NCBI GenBank assembly: GCA_905181935.1
Contig: CAJIZV010000002.1
Location: 248,001 to 312,000, forward strand
Length of the DNA stretch: 64,000 nucleotides
From: an uncultured Amylibacter sp.
Lineage (GTDB): Bacteria; Pseudomonadota; Alphaproteobacteria; Rhodobacterales; Rhodobacteraceae
Reading direction: 5' to 3'
Every line of letters begins with the position of its first letter. The stretch's first letter is position 1. Shown piece after piece: positions 26,439-36,495 of the stretch. Below the pieces are notes generated by a model. It saw only the letters and a list, made by a program, of their open reading frames with translations. It was not told where the DNA came from and searched no databases. Made by a program: the position numbers and the translations under genes.

Positions 26439-26573
26439 ATGAATTTCACCACAACAAAACAAGTACATAAAATAAAAGTTAATCCCTCTGCGGATCAACT
26501 TACTATGCCCGTTGGCTATTTGTTTAATAAAAATAAGGCACTGTTCAATAGATGCCAACCTTTGGAGATCTAG
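26439..26573 (+). CDS. Possible 44-residue protein between livF and livH
   Basis: An ATG directly abuts the livF stop (TAG-ATG), preceded by GGAGG at 26430-26434. The frame runs 44 codons to a TAG one base before the livH ATG. It begins MNFTTTKQVHKIKVNPSADQ and ends with NRCQPLEI, is basic and has no membrane helix. I recognise no family. It exactly fills the 136-bp gap with good translation signals. It could be a real small protein, a leader coupling livF to livH, or chance. Evidence is position and ribosome-binding site only. Confidence 0.4.
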   Translation: MNFTTTKQVHKIKVNPSADQLTMPVGYLFNKNKALFNRCQPLEI

Positions 26574-26574
26574 T

Positions 26575-27588
26575 ATGGAAGACCTTTTAAACGCATTCTT
26601 ATTAATGTCTAATTTTGTATTTGTGCCTGCAATTGCTTACGGTTCTCAACTTGCGCTTGGCGCAGTTGGTGTAACTTTGGTTTACGGTATATTGAGATTT
26701 TCCAATTTTGCGCATGGTGACACTATGGCTTTTGGAACTATGATTGTTATTTTATTTACTTGGTGGTTTCAATCTATGGGGATAAACCTTGGCCCTTTGC
26801 CTACGGCTTTGTTAGCGTTACCCTTTGGAATTATAGTCACTGCAATATTTTTATTGGGCTCTGATAAATTAATTTATAGATTTTACCGTGAACAAAAGGC
26901 GGCACCTGTTATTTATTTGATAGCATCCGTAGGAATTATGTTTGTTTTAAACGGTGTTGTTCGATTTATAATTGGCCCTAATGATCAACGCTTTGCTGAT
27001 GGGGAACGTTTTATTGTTAAGGCTCGGGAAATGAAGCAATACCTAGGTACCGCTGAGGGCGTTTCAATAAAGGTATCTCAAGGTTTAACTGTAATTACTG
27101 CTATAATAGTTGTAATAGCATTGTTTTGGTTTTTAAATAAAACTAGAACAGGAAAATCAATGCGAGCTTTTTCTGATAATGAAGATTTAGCATTATTATC
27201 TGGAATTAGCCCTGATAAAGTGGTCGCTGTTACTTGGATATTAGTTGCAATACTCGCGACAGTTGCAGGGACATTATATGGCTTAGATAAATCCTTTAAA
27301 CCTTTTACTTATTTTCAATTATTATTGCCAATATTTGCTTCAGCCATTGTCGGGGGCCTTGGAAATCCGTTGGGAGCAATCGCCGGTGGATTTGTAATCG
27401 CATTTTCAGAAATTATGATTACTTATCCATATAAGAAATTCGTGGCTTACGTAGTTCCAGGCGATTGGAAGCCTGAAGGTTTGGTCCAGTTATTAGCTAC
27501 TGATTACAAATTTGCAGTTAGCTTTATTATTTTAGTTTTGGTTCTACTTTTTAGACCAACAGGAATTTTTGCAGGAAAATCAGTTTAA
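26575..27588 (+). CDS. livH: Branched-chain amino acid ABC transporter permease LivH
   Basis: Inner-membrane permease of the HAAT family, 337 residues from the ATG at 26575 (MEDLLNAFLLMS), which follows a GGAG ribosome-binding site. The upstream in-frame ATG at 26512 has none. About eight hydrophobic segments are seen, with the LivH signatures ALGAVGVTLVYGILRFSNFAHGD near the N-terminus and FASAIVGGLGNPLGAIAGG in the C-terminal half. The stop shares one base with the livM ATG (TAATG). Confidence 0.92.
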   Translation: MEDLLNAFLLMSNFVFVPAIAYGSQLALGAVGVTLVYGILRFSNFAHGDTMAFGTMIVILFTWWFQSMGINLGPLPTALLALPFGIIVTAIFLLGSDKLIYRFYREQKAAPVIYLIASVGIMFVLNGVVRFIIGPNDQRFADGERFIVKAREMKQYLGTAEGVSIKVSQGLTVITAIIVVIALFWFLNKTRTGKSMRAFSDNEDLALLSGISPDKVVAVTWILVAILATVAGTLYGLDKSFKPFTYFQLLLPIFASAIVGGLGNPLGAIAGGFVIAFSEIMITYPYKKFVAYVVPGDWKPEGLVQLLATDYKFAVSFIILVLVLLFRPTGIFAGKSV

Positions 27589-28895
27589 TGTTAATAAATC
27601 GGAATATAGTTTATTTTACAATAATGGCACTCTTATTAATTGGTGTTGGATTATTTCAAAGTTGGAATGTATCCTTATCTATACTTAATCTTTGTTTGAT
27701 TAGTGCAATTATGGCTTTAGGCGTTAACATTCAATGGGGTTATGCAGGGTTATTTAACGTCGGTATCATGGGCTTTGCCGCACTTGGTGGATTAGCAGCT
27801 GTTCTGGTAGCGATGCCTCCAGTTGAAGGTGCTTGGTCTGCTGGAGGATGGGGTGCTATTGGCGGCTTGTTTCTGGCTTTTATATCTATTGCTTTGGCGG
27901 TAATTACTTATCAGAGAATGTCAGCTGGTCGTACCCGATCTATTATAATTATTGCAATATGCGTAATTGGGTTTTTCATAACTAGAGCAGTTTTCGGACC
28001 CGCAACTCATGCAATTGAAGATATAAACCCTGCAACATCGGGATACCTTGGCGGCTTTGGTTTACCAATTGTATTATCATGGCCTGTTGGTGGTATTTTT
28101 GCTGGTATTGCTGCCTGGGTAATTGGTAAAATTACATTAGGATTAAGATCAGATTATTTAGCAATAGCAACCCTTGGGATTTCTGAGATCATTATTGCTG
28201 TTTTAAAGCATGAAGATTGGATGACACGTGGAGTAAAAAATGTAATTGGTATGCCAAGACCAGTTCCATATGAAGTTAATTTACAGACTGCAGATTGGTT
28301 TATTACTTTGTCCTCTACACTTGGTGCTGATCCTGTTGGTTTTTCAAGTATCTTTGTTAAAATCTGTTATGCGTGTTTATTTGTTTCAATGCTATTGATT
28401 GTATTGTGGCTATCTGAAACCGCGTTAAAGTCGCCTTGGGGGCGTATGATGCGAGCAATTCGTGATAATGAAGTTTCTGCTAATGCTATGGGTAAAAATG
28501 TAACAAAGCGGCATTTGCAAGTGTTTGTATTAGGGTCTGTGGTAGTTGGTTTAGCTGGCGCAATGCTTACAACATTAGACGGTCAATTAACTCCAACATC
28601 TTACCAGCCGCTGCGGTTTACTTTTTTGATCTGGATTATGGTAATTGTTGGTGGTTCTGGAAATAACTGGGGTGCCGTATTGGGTGGATTTGTTATATGG
28701 TTTTTCTGGATTGAAGCAGAGCCATTAGGCCTAGTTTTAATGAATGTAATCACATCTGGTATGGCAGAAGACAATAGCCTTCGATTACACCTAATAGAAT
28801 CTGCTGCCCATATGCGTTTGATGACAATGGGTTTAATTTTACTACTCGTTTTAAGGTTTAGCCCACGTGGACTATTGCCAGAAAAGTCATCGTAA
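27588..28895 (+). CDS. livM: Branched-chain amino acid ABC transporter permease LivM
   Basis: Second HAAT permease, 435 residues, longer than the E. coli-type core of about 300-350 because of an extra hydrophobic segment around residues 85-165. Conserved parts are ALGVNIQWGYAGLFNVG, SDYLAIATLGISEII, GRMMRAIRDNEVSANAMGKNV (ATPase-contact loop) and VGGSGNNWGAVLGG. Last gene of the operon; two bases separate its stop from the convergent putA stop. Confidence 0.92.
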   Translation: MLINRNIVYFTIMALLLIGVGLFQSWNVSLSILNLCLISAIMALGVNIQWGYAGLFNVGIMGFAALGGLAAVLVAMPPVEGAWSAGGWGAIGGLFLAFISIALAVITYQRMSAGRTRSIIIIAICVIGFFITRAVFGPATHAIEDINPATSGYLGGFGLPIVLSWPVGGIFAGIAAWVIGKITLGLRSDYLAIATLGISEIIIAVLKHEDWMTRGVKNVIGMPRPVPYEVNLQTADWFITLSSTLGADPVGFSSIFVKICYACLFVSMLLIVLWLSETALKSPWGRMMRAIRDNEVSANAMGKNVTKRHLQVFVLGSVVVGLAGAMLTTLDGQLTPTSYQPLRFTFLIWIMVIVGGSGNNWGAVLGGFVIWFFWIEAEPLGLVLMNVITSGMAEDNSLRLHLIESAAHMRLMTMGLILLLVLRFSPRGLLPEKSS

Positions 28896-28897
28896 AA

Positions 28898-31800
28898 TTA
28901 CCCCCCTGATGCTAATAGGGCAACATTACCTCCTGCAGCAGTAGTATCAATGCAAACATGACGTTCTAGGATACACCGCTGAGTAACATTTATGTCAGTA
29001 ATCAAAGGGATTAATGCTCCATTGCGATTTGCTAAACATGTTCGAGCCTTTTGTATTGCATCTCTCTCAGCCCAAAATATTACAACATCAAAACCTTTTA
29101 AATTAGTTAATTCACTCAAATCTATGTTTAAAATTATACAAGTATTACAACCTGCGTCATGCGCAAGTTTGGCCTGTTGTTTTGCTTGTGTAGAAGTTGG
29201 CCCTAAACATAAAACTATACCTTTTGGGTAGCTTGAAAGTATATTTAGTTCACCAGTAGGGCCAGGAAGCGTAGATATATGCAATACTTTACGGTCAGGT
29301 GCAGTTACCTTATTTAATATTTCTTGTGCATTAGTTGTTATTGCTTGTGTATCATTTTTTTCGCTAACTGGATCAGAAATATTTAAAAAGTGTTTTAAAT
29401 AATTTGGTCCACCTGCTTTAGGGCCTGTTCCTGATAAGCCTTCTCCGCCAAAAGGTTGGGACCCAACAACGGCGCCTATTTGGTTTCGGTTAACATAAAT
29501 ATTACCAACATTTAATGAAGAACATAAATTATGAATCCGCGCTTCAATACGAGAATGTATACCAAATGTAAGGCCATAACCTGTTTTGTTAATGGTTTCT
29601 ATTATTGAGGGAATTTCTCTTGCTTCAAAAGTTGTAACATGAAGTACAGGACCAAATATTTCTTTTGCCATATCCTTTATTGAATTAACACTTATTACAG
29701 TTGGTTTAACGAATGTTTTTATATTAGGTGCTGCAGACTGATGAAGTATACGACCATCATCCATAGCAATATTTATATAATCATTTATGTCTTTAGCCGC
29801 AGTATTAGTAATAATAGGCCCTACATCTGTATTAGCATCCCATGGGTTTCCAGATATCAACTCATCCATTGCACCATATAGCATATCTAAAAATTTATCG
29901 GCTATATCCTTTTGTACGTATAACATTCTCAGTGCAGAACAACGCTGTCCAGCAGACTGAAATGAACTAGCAATTATATCTTGTATAGCTTGCTCTGGAA
30001 GTGCGGTGCTATCTACTATCATTGCGTTTAACCCCCCAGTTTCAGCGATTAAGGGAGCAAAAGGATTGCCAGTTTCAGCTAAACCTATGTTAATTGATTG
30101 AGCAGTTTTTGTTGATCCCGTAAAACAAACTCCGTCTATTGATTTATGTTTAATTAAATTTGCACCAATAACGCTTCCTGATCCTACTAATAGTTGTAAT
30201 GCAGTAGGAGGGACGCCAGCTTCGAGAATTAAACTAACAGCGCGGCTTGCAATTATTGGCGTTGGATCAGCAGGTTTAGCCAATACAGCGTTACCAACAG
30301 ATAGCGCTGCGATAATCTGGCCTGTAAAAATAGCTAATGGAAAATTCCAAGGCGATATGCAGACAAAAGTTCCACGTGGATTATAACCAATAAAATCTTT
30401 AGATCTAGCAGCATAATATCTTATAAAATCGACTGATTCACGGATTTCAGCAACTGAATCTTTAAGAGTTTTCCCTGCTTCTCTTGATAGAATTGCAAAA
30501 AGCTCACCAAAATTACTTTCATATAAATCAGCAACTTTATTTAATATTTCAGCTCTCTGATCATGTGGTATAATCCAAGGCATAGCATTTTCTATTGCAC
30601 AGATTACATCATTTTCGCTTGCATTTATAACGGTACCTACAGTGTCATTAATATCAGCAGGGTTAATAATTGTTTGAAAAACTCCTGTTGCGGTTCCAGA
30701 TGCTAGATGGGATGAAACTACCCATTTTTTTTGTGCGAAATCATTGCGAGCAAGATTAATTCTCTCTAGTTCATTAACACTCGTAATATCAAAGCCTAAT
30801 GAATTCTTACGTTCTGGTTGATATAGATCTGCTGGCTTAGTTAACCATTTGTTCTTTTTTGATATTATATCCCAATCTATGATTGGATCAAATACAACCT
30901 CTTCAGATGGCACATTTTTATCTAATATTTTATTAACAAATGATGAATTAGCCCCATTTTCTAATAAACGTCGGACTAAGTATGCCAATAAGTCATCATG
31001 TATTCCAACTGGCGCATAAATTCGGCAGCGTATTTTACTTAGAGCTATTGTGTGATCATACAGAGCGCCACCCATCCCGTGAAGCCGTTGGAATTCAAAA
31101 TTTTGATTGGGTTTAGACATTCTCAAAACAGCATGTATAGAGTGAGCATTATGTGTTGCAAATTGTGGGTATATGCGATCAGAAAAATCTAATAATCTTC
31201 TCGCACATGCTAAGTAAGAGATGTCGGTTGCGCATTTTTTTGTAAATACAGGATAATTATCAAAAGCGTCTGTTTGTGTTCTTTTGATTTCAGTATCCCA
31301 ATAAGCGCCTTTTACTAGCCGTATCATAATTTTACGATCTAGTTTTTCTGATAATGCATGAAGCCAATCTATTACTGCAATTGCACGTTTCCCATAAGCT
31401 TGAACAACAACACCAAATCCGTCCCATCCTTTAAGGCGTGGATCAGATAAAGCATGCTCAATTACATCAAGAGATAAATCTAATCGATCGGCTTCTTCTG
31501 CATCTATATTCAGCCCCATATTTGCATTTCGAGCCATTAATATAAGATTACTTAACCGCTTTCCCATTGTTTCTAAAACAGCAGATTTATGAATTAGTTC
31601 ATATCGAGGAAACAATGCTGAAAGTTTTATAGATATTCCTGGATTATTACGAACATCTGAATCTTTGCTATGTTTGGCTAAATAAGAAATAGTATCAGCG
31701 TAAGCTTTAGTGAATTTGATAGCGTCATTATCAGTTATAGCAGCTTCTCCTAGCATATCATAAGAATACGTATAATCATTTTTTTGACATTTTTGACCGC

Positions 31801-32347
31801 GTTTTACAGCTTTTTCAATTGTCTCCCCGAGTACAAATTGATTACCCATTTCTTTCATCGCAGCCTTTACAGCTTGACGAATAACAGGCTCCCCAACACG
31901 TTTTATTAATCGGTGCATCGCTGAATGAATCTTAGATTCTTTTGTTTCATCCAGAACTTTTCCTGTCAGTATTAATGCCCAAGTTGATGCATTCACTAGT
32001 GAGCTTGAAGAATTACCTATATGCTGAGACCATCCCTTATCAGTTAATTTATCTTCTATTAGTTCATCCATAGTATATGCATCAGGCACTCTTAGCAGTG
32101 CTTCAGCTAAACACATTAATGCAATTCCTTCTGAATTAGATAGGCCATATTCTGCTAGAAAAACTTCCATTAACCCGGGGTTCTTATCTGAGCGGATCTT
32201 TTCAACCAAGAATGCAGCATTTTCAACAATTTCTATGCGATCTTTTTTTGATAAATTAGCTATCTTAATTAATTGTGTAACCAATTCAACTTCGTCTGTA
32301 AGGTGTAGATCGCGAATGCGAGTGCGGATTTCACTTATATGTTTCAT
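28898..32347 (-). CDS. putA: Bifunctional proline dehydrogenase / P5C dehydrogenase PutA (type B)
   Basis: Oxidises proline to glutamate in two channelled steps. It has 1149 residues. No ribbon-helix-helix DNA-binding domain is present at the N-terminus. The FAD-dependent proline dehydrogenase barrel is near 190-480 (RLVKGAYWDTEIK, THNAHSI, EFQRLHGMGG). The NAD-dependent aldehyde dehydrogenase is near 530-990 (YNPRGTFVCISPWNFPLAIF, FTGSTKTAQ, AETGGLNAMIV, catalytic Cys in SAGQRCSALR, EIFGPVLHV). A C-terminal ALDH-like lid ends in DTTAAGGNVALLAS, the mark of type B PutA. Lacking the repressor domain, it needs the separate regulator PutR, which is encoded divergently. Confidence 0.97.
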   Translation of the reverse strand: MKHISEIRTRIRDLHLTDEVELVTQLIKIANLSKKDRIEIVENAAFLVEKIRSDKNPGLMEVFLAEYGLSNSEGIALMCLAEALLRVPDAYTMDELIEDKLTDKGWSQHIGNSSSSLVNASTWALILTGKVLDETKESKIHSAMHRLIKRVGEPVIRQAVKAAMKEMGNQFVLGETIEKAVKRGQKCQKNDYTYSYDMLGEAAITDNDAIKFTKAYADTISYLAKHSKDSDVRNNPGISIKLSALFPRYELIHKSAVLETMGKRLSNLILMARNANMGLNIDAEEADRLDLSLDVIEHALSDPRLKGWDGFGVVVQAYGKRAIAVIDWLHALSEKLDRKIMIRLVKGAYWDTEIKRTQTDAFDNYPVFTKKCATDISYLACARRLLDFSDRIYPQFATHNAHSIHAVLRMSKPNQNFEFQRLHGMGGALYDHTIALSKIRCRIYAPVGIHDDLLAYLVRRLLENGANSSFVNKILDKNVPSEEVVFDPIIDWDIISKKNKWLTKPADLYQPERKNSLGFDITSVNELERINLARNDFAQKKWVVSSHLASGTATGVFQTIINPADINDTVGTVINASENDVICAIENAMPWIIPHDQRAEILNKVADLYESNFGELFAILSREAGKTLKDSVAEIRESVDFIRYYAARSKDFIGYNPRGTFVCISPWNFPLAIFTGQIIAALSVGNAVLAKPADPTPIIASRAVSLILEAGVPPTALQLLVGSGSVIGANLIKHKSIDGVCFTGSTKTAQSINIGLAETGNPFAPLIAETGGLNAMIVDSTALPEQAIQDIIASSFQSAGQRCSALRMLYVQKDIADKFLDMLYGAMDELISGNPWDANTDVGPIITNTAAKDINDYINIAMDDGRILHQSAAPNIKTFVKPTVISVNSIKDMAKEIFGPVLHVTTFEAREIPSIIETINKTGYGLTFGIHSRIEARIHNLCSSLNVGNIYVNRNQIGAVVGSQPFGGEGLSGTGPKAGGPNYLKHFLNISDPVSEKNDTQAITTNAQEILNKVTAPDRKVLHISTLPGPTGELNILSSYPKGIVLCLGPTSTQAKQQAKLAHDAGCNTCIILNIDLSELTNLKGFDVVIFWAERDAIQKARTCLANRNGALIPLITDINVTQRCILERHVCIDTTAAGGNVALLASGG

Positions 32348-32412
32348 TGTTTTATCCTGAGTTTTGCTTATCAGATTATCTTATATGTAATATATTTAAT
32401 GACTTATTTTTT

Positions 32413-32443
32413 TATTTATTTAGGATAATTGACTAAATAAATA
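32413..32443. promoter_or_regulatory. Perfect inverted repeat in the putA-putR intergenic region
   Basis: TATTTATTTAG-N9-CTAAATAAATA, 11-bp arms and 9-base spacer. It is centred about 80 bp before the putA start and 63 bp before the putR start. Lrp-family regulators bind AT-rich inverted repeats of this kind, so this is the best candidate PutR site. Confidence 0.6.
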
Positions 32444-32490
32444 CTATGTGTTAATATCAAATAACTTAATATGAGAGTTATATAGATAAT

Positions 32491-32925
32491 ATGGATTCAT
32501 TTGATTTAAAGATTTTAAAAATTCTAGAACTTAATGGACGAATAACTAATTCGGAATTATCTGAACGAGTAGGGCTATCAAAAACGCCTTGTCAGATACG
32601 TGTAAAAAATATGATCGAAAAAGGTATAATTAAAGGCTTTAAGGCCGTCTTAGACAATCATGCTTTAGATCGTAATCACATAGCTTTTACTGAGGTAAAA
32701 TTAAGTGATACGCGAGATAGTGCCTTAAATGCATTTAACAAAGCAGTTCAGGGGATCCCGCAGATAGAGCAATGCCATATGATTGCTGGTCAATTTGACT
32801 ATTTACTTAAAGTGCGAACAAGGAATATTGCAGATTATCGATATGCCTTGGGAGAAAAAATCTCATCTCTTCCATGCGTTGCTAACACTTCAACTCATGT
32901 AGTTATGGAATCTATTAAAGATTAA
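32491..32925 (+). CDS. putR: Lrp/AsnC-family proline regulator PutR
   Basis: 144-residue Lrp-type regulator. It has an N-terminal helix-turn-helix (ILKILELNGRITNSELSERVGLSKTPCQIRVKNM in outline, about residues 7-40) followed by the RAM effector domain (about 65-140, with CHMIAGQFDYLLKVRT). Divergent from putA, it is expected to activate putA when proline is present, as shown for PutR of other alphaproteobacteria. Convergent with the photolyase operon, with a hairpin in between. Confidence 0.92.
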   Translation: MDSFDLKILKILELNGRITNSELSERVGLSKTPCQIRVKNMIEKGIIKGFKAVLDNHALDRNHIAFTEVKLSDTRDSALNAFNKAVQGIPQIEQCHMIAGQFDYLLKVRTRNIADYRYALGEKISSLPCVANTSTHVVMESIKD

Positions 32926-32932
32926 CTGGTTA

Positions 32933-32969
32933 TTTAAGGATTCAATTTGTTAAATTGTGAATCTTTAAA
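32933..32969. terminator. Hairpin between convergent putR and photolyase gene
   Basis: TTTAAGGATTCAATTT and AAATTGTGAATCTTTAAA form a long, nearly continuous AT-rich stem with one mismatch and one bulge around a 3-base loop. Its position between convergent stops suggests a bidirectional terminator. The stem is weak in GC. Confidence 0.5.
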
Positions 32970-32990
32970 GGAAGCTAATTTTTAATAATA

Positions 32991-34520
32991 TCAAAATAAC
33001 GACAATTGATTATCTATTTTTGGTTTTTTAGTTTTTTTGGTAGTACTTTTTCTGCTACCATGTTTGCTATATACGGCATTAGAAATTATTTTATATTTAG
33101 CACTTTTACGAATATTAGCTATTTTATCCTTAGCTTCTTTTGCCGATGATACGTGCTCAATAATTGGTTTTGGGTAGTCAGTGCCCAGTGAAAAAGAAAT
33201 ATTATCTATTAAATTTTTATCCCATTTCCAAGGTTCGTGTATGAATTCATTTGGAAGCTGTTTTAATTCTGGTAACCATTTTCGAATATAATTACCGTCC
33301 GGGTCATGTTCAATAGATTGTTTGACTGGATTGTATACTCTCATCGCATTTATACCGGTAACGCCAGATTGCATTTGTAACTGACTATAATGAATTCCAG
33401 GCTCATAATCTGTAAATAATCTGGCTAAGTGATCACCCGTAATTCGCCAATCTAACCAAAGCTGGTAACTTGCAAAGCTTACAAGCATAGCGCGCATTCT
33501 GAATGTTATCCACCCATCAACAATTAGATTACGCATGCATGCGTCAATAAATGGGTATCCAGTAGATCCAGTTGCCCATGCTTGATATTTTGCCTCATCA
33601 TAATCACCATCTCGTAAACCTTCGAAAGCGGGATGCATACAATGCGTTTCTATTTCTGGCTGGTCTTCTATTTTTTGTATAAAGTGGCAGCGCCAAGCTA
33701 ACCGCGAATTAAAGGCAGTTAGGTTTTTCATAAAATATTTTTTATCTTCTGAACTAAGCTGTTGTTTTCTTTTTTTGATTGACTGAGCTACCTCCCTCAC
33801 TGATAGACTTCCCCATGCAAGATGCGCGGATAACCGTGAGCAATATATTGATGATAATCCAGGTGCTGAAATATGATATAAATACCTTCTTGATCTAGTA
33901 TTTAAAAATCCTCTTAGATCATCTATAGCAGCAGTTCTTCCACCATTTTGAACTATTCCAATCAACTTTTTACCAAAAATAAGACTATTTTTTTCTGGTA
34001 ATTTATCGGAGTAATAATTAAGAATTGGTATTAAATTACTGGGTTTAGGCAGGATTTTTTCTGCCATTCGTTGGTTTCTAATTGCCGACCAATTATTACG
34101 TGATGACAGCTTGCGAATAATACCATTTGAGGGATATTCATGTGTTGGAATATTATTTAGTGTACACATTCTTTTAACACTTATATCTCTTTTATATGTC
34201 CAGAGATTGCCAGTCTCTTCATGAGAATATATCCCATTGATATTGTATTCTGATTGGATGTCTTCAATAATATCGCAAACATCACCAACTTTGATTATCA
34301 GAGGCTGACCTAAGCTGGACAGTGAAATATTAAGATCCCTTAAACAATCATAAATAAAATGCCAGTGACGCCGAGAACTAAAACTTTTTTGCCAATATTC
34401 AGTTTCAACTACATATAGCGGCAATATAGGTATCATGAGTTTAGATGCTGCCAGTAATGGTGCGTGATCGTTTATTCTCAGATCTCGTTTAAACCAAACA
34501 ATATTTATATTTTTTTTCAT
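32991..34520 (-). CDS. Photolyase/cryptochrome-family flavoprotein
   Basis: FAD-binding photolyase, 509 residues from the ATG at 34520 ([20 protein letters not shown]), one base after the DUF2256 stop. The N-terminal alpha/beta antenna domain carries [14 protein letters not shown]. The C-terminal FAD domain shows [44 protein letters not shown] and [16 protein letters not shown]. The tail (about 470-509) is Lys-rich. The substrate, CPD repair or a cryptochrome role, cannot be assigned by eye; the LAWRCHFIQ variant differs from the classical class I WREF motif. It is the last gene of a three-gene repair operon. Confidence 0.9.
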   Translation of the reverse strand: MKKNINIVWFKRDLRINDHAPLLAASKLMIPILPLYVVETEYWQKSFSSRRHWHFIYDCLRDLNISLSSLGQPLIIKVGDVCDIIEDIQSEYNINGIYSHEETGNLWTYKRDISVKRMCTLNNIPTHEYPSNGIIRKLSSRNNWSAIRNQRMAEKILPKPSNLIPILNYYSDKLPEKNSLIFGKKLIGIVQNGGRTAAIDDLRGFLNTRSRRYLYHISAPGLSSIYCSRLSAHLAWGSLSVREVAQSIKKRKQQLSSEDKKYFMKNLTAFNSRLAWRCHFIQKIEDQPEIETHCMHPAFEGLRDGDYDEAKYQAWATGSTGYPFIDACMRNLIVDGWITFRMRAMLVSFASYQLWLDWRITGDHLARLFTDYEPGIHYSQLQMQSGVTGINAMRVYNPVKQSIEHDPDGNYIRKWLPELKQLPNEFIHEPWKWDKNLIDNISFSLGTDYPKPIIEHVSSAKEAKDKIANIRKSAKYKIISNAVYSKHGSRKSTTKKTKKPKIDNQLSLF

Positions 34521-34521
34521 T

Positions 34522-34662
34522 TTATTTATTACTTTTAGACGAACGCCGACAACGTTCAGAACAGTACTTAACTTCTTCCCAAACACTTTTCCATTTTTTA
34601 CGCCATGTAAAAGGAAGTTTGCAAACTTGACAATATTTTTGAGGTAGTTCAGACTTTTTCAT
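34522..34662 (-). CDS. DUF2256 mini-protein (Cys-rich, photolyase-linked)
   Basis: 46 residues starting [14 protein letters not shown], with the DUF2256 pattern: CxxC, then [24 protein letters not shown]. The C-X2-C and C-X3-C pairs are likely to bind one zinc ion. Function is unknown. The family is often found beside photolyase/cryptochrome genes, as here, where it overlaps the phrB 3' end by 14 bases and ends one base before the next photolyase start. The frame is open upstream, but only this start matches the family length. Confidence 0.88.
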   Translation of the reverse strand: MKKSELPQKYCQVCKLPFTWRKKWKSVWEEVKYCSERCRRSSKSNK

Positions 34663-36184
34663 TTTGTTCCAGTTTGTTGAAAAAATGATTGCTATCTGAT
34701 TTGATATTTGTATATTTTTCATTATCCATACGATCAAGGTTTTTATAGATTAACCCCATGCGCGGATTAGAACGAAGTTTTTTTTCATTTCTTATAATAA
34801 AATCCCAATATAAATAATTAAAAGGGCATGCATCGGGGCCAGTCTTTTCACTTACTTTATATTTACACTTTTTACAGTAGTTGGACATTTTGTTAATGTA
34901 AGCACCACTTGCAGCGTATGGTTTTGATCCTAAAATTCCACCATCTGCAAATAATATCATTCCAGTTACATTTGGAAGTTCAACCCATTCATACGCATCA
35001 GCATAAACTAACAAATACCATTCATTCACTTCGTCTGGGTGGATACCTGCAATTAAAACAAAATTACCAAGAACCATTAATCGTTGTATATGATGTGCAT
35101 ATGCATTTTCACGTGTTTCGCTGACGCATTGATGCAAGCAATTCATGTCTGTTTCGCCAGTCCAATAAAATGAGGGTAATTTCCTGTTTACTTCTAAGTA
35201 GTTCATTGATTTGTATTCAGGCATTTTTAACCAATAAACACCTCTGACATATTCTCGCCATCCAAGAATTTGTCGGATGAAACCCTCAACAGCATTAATT
35301 GGTGCGCTACCATTGTGGTATGATTCTTCAACCCGTTTGATACATTCCAAAGGATTTAATAAGCCAGAGTTTATATAGAAACTAATATGGCTATGGAACA
35401 TCCATGGCTCACCTTCTATCATTGCATCTTGATATGTACCAAAATTTTGCAAACGTCGGCTAATAAACTCTTCTAAGGCTTCTAGAGCCTGTATGCGTGT
35501 TACAGCAAAACTAAAAGGATTTAGATCTCCAAAATGATCAGGAAAATTTTGATCGACTAGCTTTATAACATCATTAGTTATCTGGTCTGGCTTGCTTAAA
35601 TAAGTTTTAGGGATATCTAAACCAGCTTTAGGAGGTTTTCTATTATCATTATCGAAGTTCCATTGGCCATCAATAGGCTGATCTCCATCCATTAAAATTG
35701 AATATTTACGACGCATATTGCGGTAAAAAAATTCCATTCGAAGCTGTTTGCGTTCATTTGCCCAAAAATTAAATTCTTCAGTTGAACATAGAAACCTGTC
35801 ATCGTCTTTAATTTCAACAGGGGGTTTTAGTAGTTTTGACCACTTTAATATTTCAGAAAATAAACGATATTCATTTGGCTTAGTTAGAACTATTTTTTTA
35901 ATTTTATTGGTGCTTAATACTCGCCTCACTTCACCTAATAAGGATCCAGTATTAAGTGGATCATCATATTTAGTATATAAAACATTATAACCCTGATCCG
36001 ATAAATCTTTTGCAAAATGTCGCATTGCTGAAAAAATAAAAGCAATTTTCTTTTTATGGTGTTTTACATATGTCGCTTCTGAATGTACTTCGCAAAGTAA
36101 TATTATATCATTGATCTTGTCGACATTATGTAAACACGAAACGTTCTCGCTTAATTGGTCGCCTAATATTAGTCGTAAAATCAT
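34649..36184 (-). CDS. phrB: Iron-sulfur prokaryotic (6-4) photolyase PhrB
   Basis: Member of the FeS-BCP/CryPro group, which repairs (6-4) photoproducts with FAD, a ribolumazine-type antenna and a 4Fe-4S cluster. It has 511 residues. The N-terminal RLILGDQLS and the antenna domain are followed by a helical FAD domain. Four cysteines lie at 349, 437, 440 and 453 (YCKKCKY...ACPFNYLYW), one residue off the cluster ligands I recall for Agrobacterium PhrB (350, 438, 441, 454). [11 protein letters not shown] and [12 protein letters not shown] are further family marks. It heads the phrB - DUF2256 - photolyase operon. Confidence 0.93.
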   Translation of the reverse strand: MILRLILGDQLSENVSCLHNVDKINDIILLCEVHSEATYVKHHKKKIAFIFSAMRHFAKDLSDQGYNVLYTKYDDPLNTGSLLGEVRRVLSTNKIKKIVLTKPNEYRLFSEILKWSKLLKPPVEIKDDDRFLCSTEEFNFWANERKQLRMEFFYRNMRRKYSILMDGDQPIDGQWNFDNDNRKPPKAGLDIPKTYLSKPDQITNDVIKLVDQNFPDHFGDLNPFSFAVTRIQALEALEEFISRRLQNFGTYQDAMIEGEPWMFHSHISFYINSGLLNPLECIKRVEESYHNGSAPINAVEGFIRQILGWREYVRGVYWLKMPEYKSMNYLEVNRKLPSFYWTGETDMNCLHQCVSETRENAYAHHIQRLMVLGNFVLIAGIHPDEVNEWYLLVYADAYEWVELPNVTGMILFADGGILGSKPYAASGAYINKMSNYCKKCKYKVSEKTGPDACPFNYLYWDFIIRNEKKLRSNPRMGLIYKNLDRMDNEKYTNIKSDSNHFFNKLEQNEKV

Positions 36185-36495
36185 GATTTTTGCCTGATTT
36201 ATGATATGTCATATTTTGATTTATAAAAAATTCTAATGCGTGGAAATTGTTTAAGATAATTTGAAATAAAATATTAATACTTCGATTTTACAAAGAATAT
36301 TTTAAATTAACTCATTACATATGGCTCATATTTTATCTATTTCTAGATAAATTATCATTTTCATATTATATTCCATAAATTAAATTATCTTTTATAAAAG
36401 CTTCATATTGGATAATTTTCTATATTTGATAAATCTATTACCAGTGTTGATTAGGGTATTGTTAATAATAGAATAGACGATCCTACTGTTAAAGA
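36185..36495 (-). other. AT-rich intergenic region upstream of phrB
   Basis: 311 bases, very AT-rich, no gene. It should carry the phrB promoter and the end of the phn-HAD transcript. The one clear structure is TTTATCTA-tttc-TAGATAAA (36332-36351), an 8-bp perfect inverted repeat with a 4-base spacer, about 150 bp before phrB. I see no strong terminator after the HAD gene. Confidence 0.5.

Noticed and set aside
26512..26574. Earlier ATG for LivH
   Set aside because: No ribosome-binding site and the added residues are not LivH-like; the ATG at 26575 has GGAG upstream.
34521..34586. Longer N-terminus for the second photolyase
   Set aside because: It would overlap the DUF2256 gene in another frame; photolyases begin near the VWFKRDLR motif.
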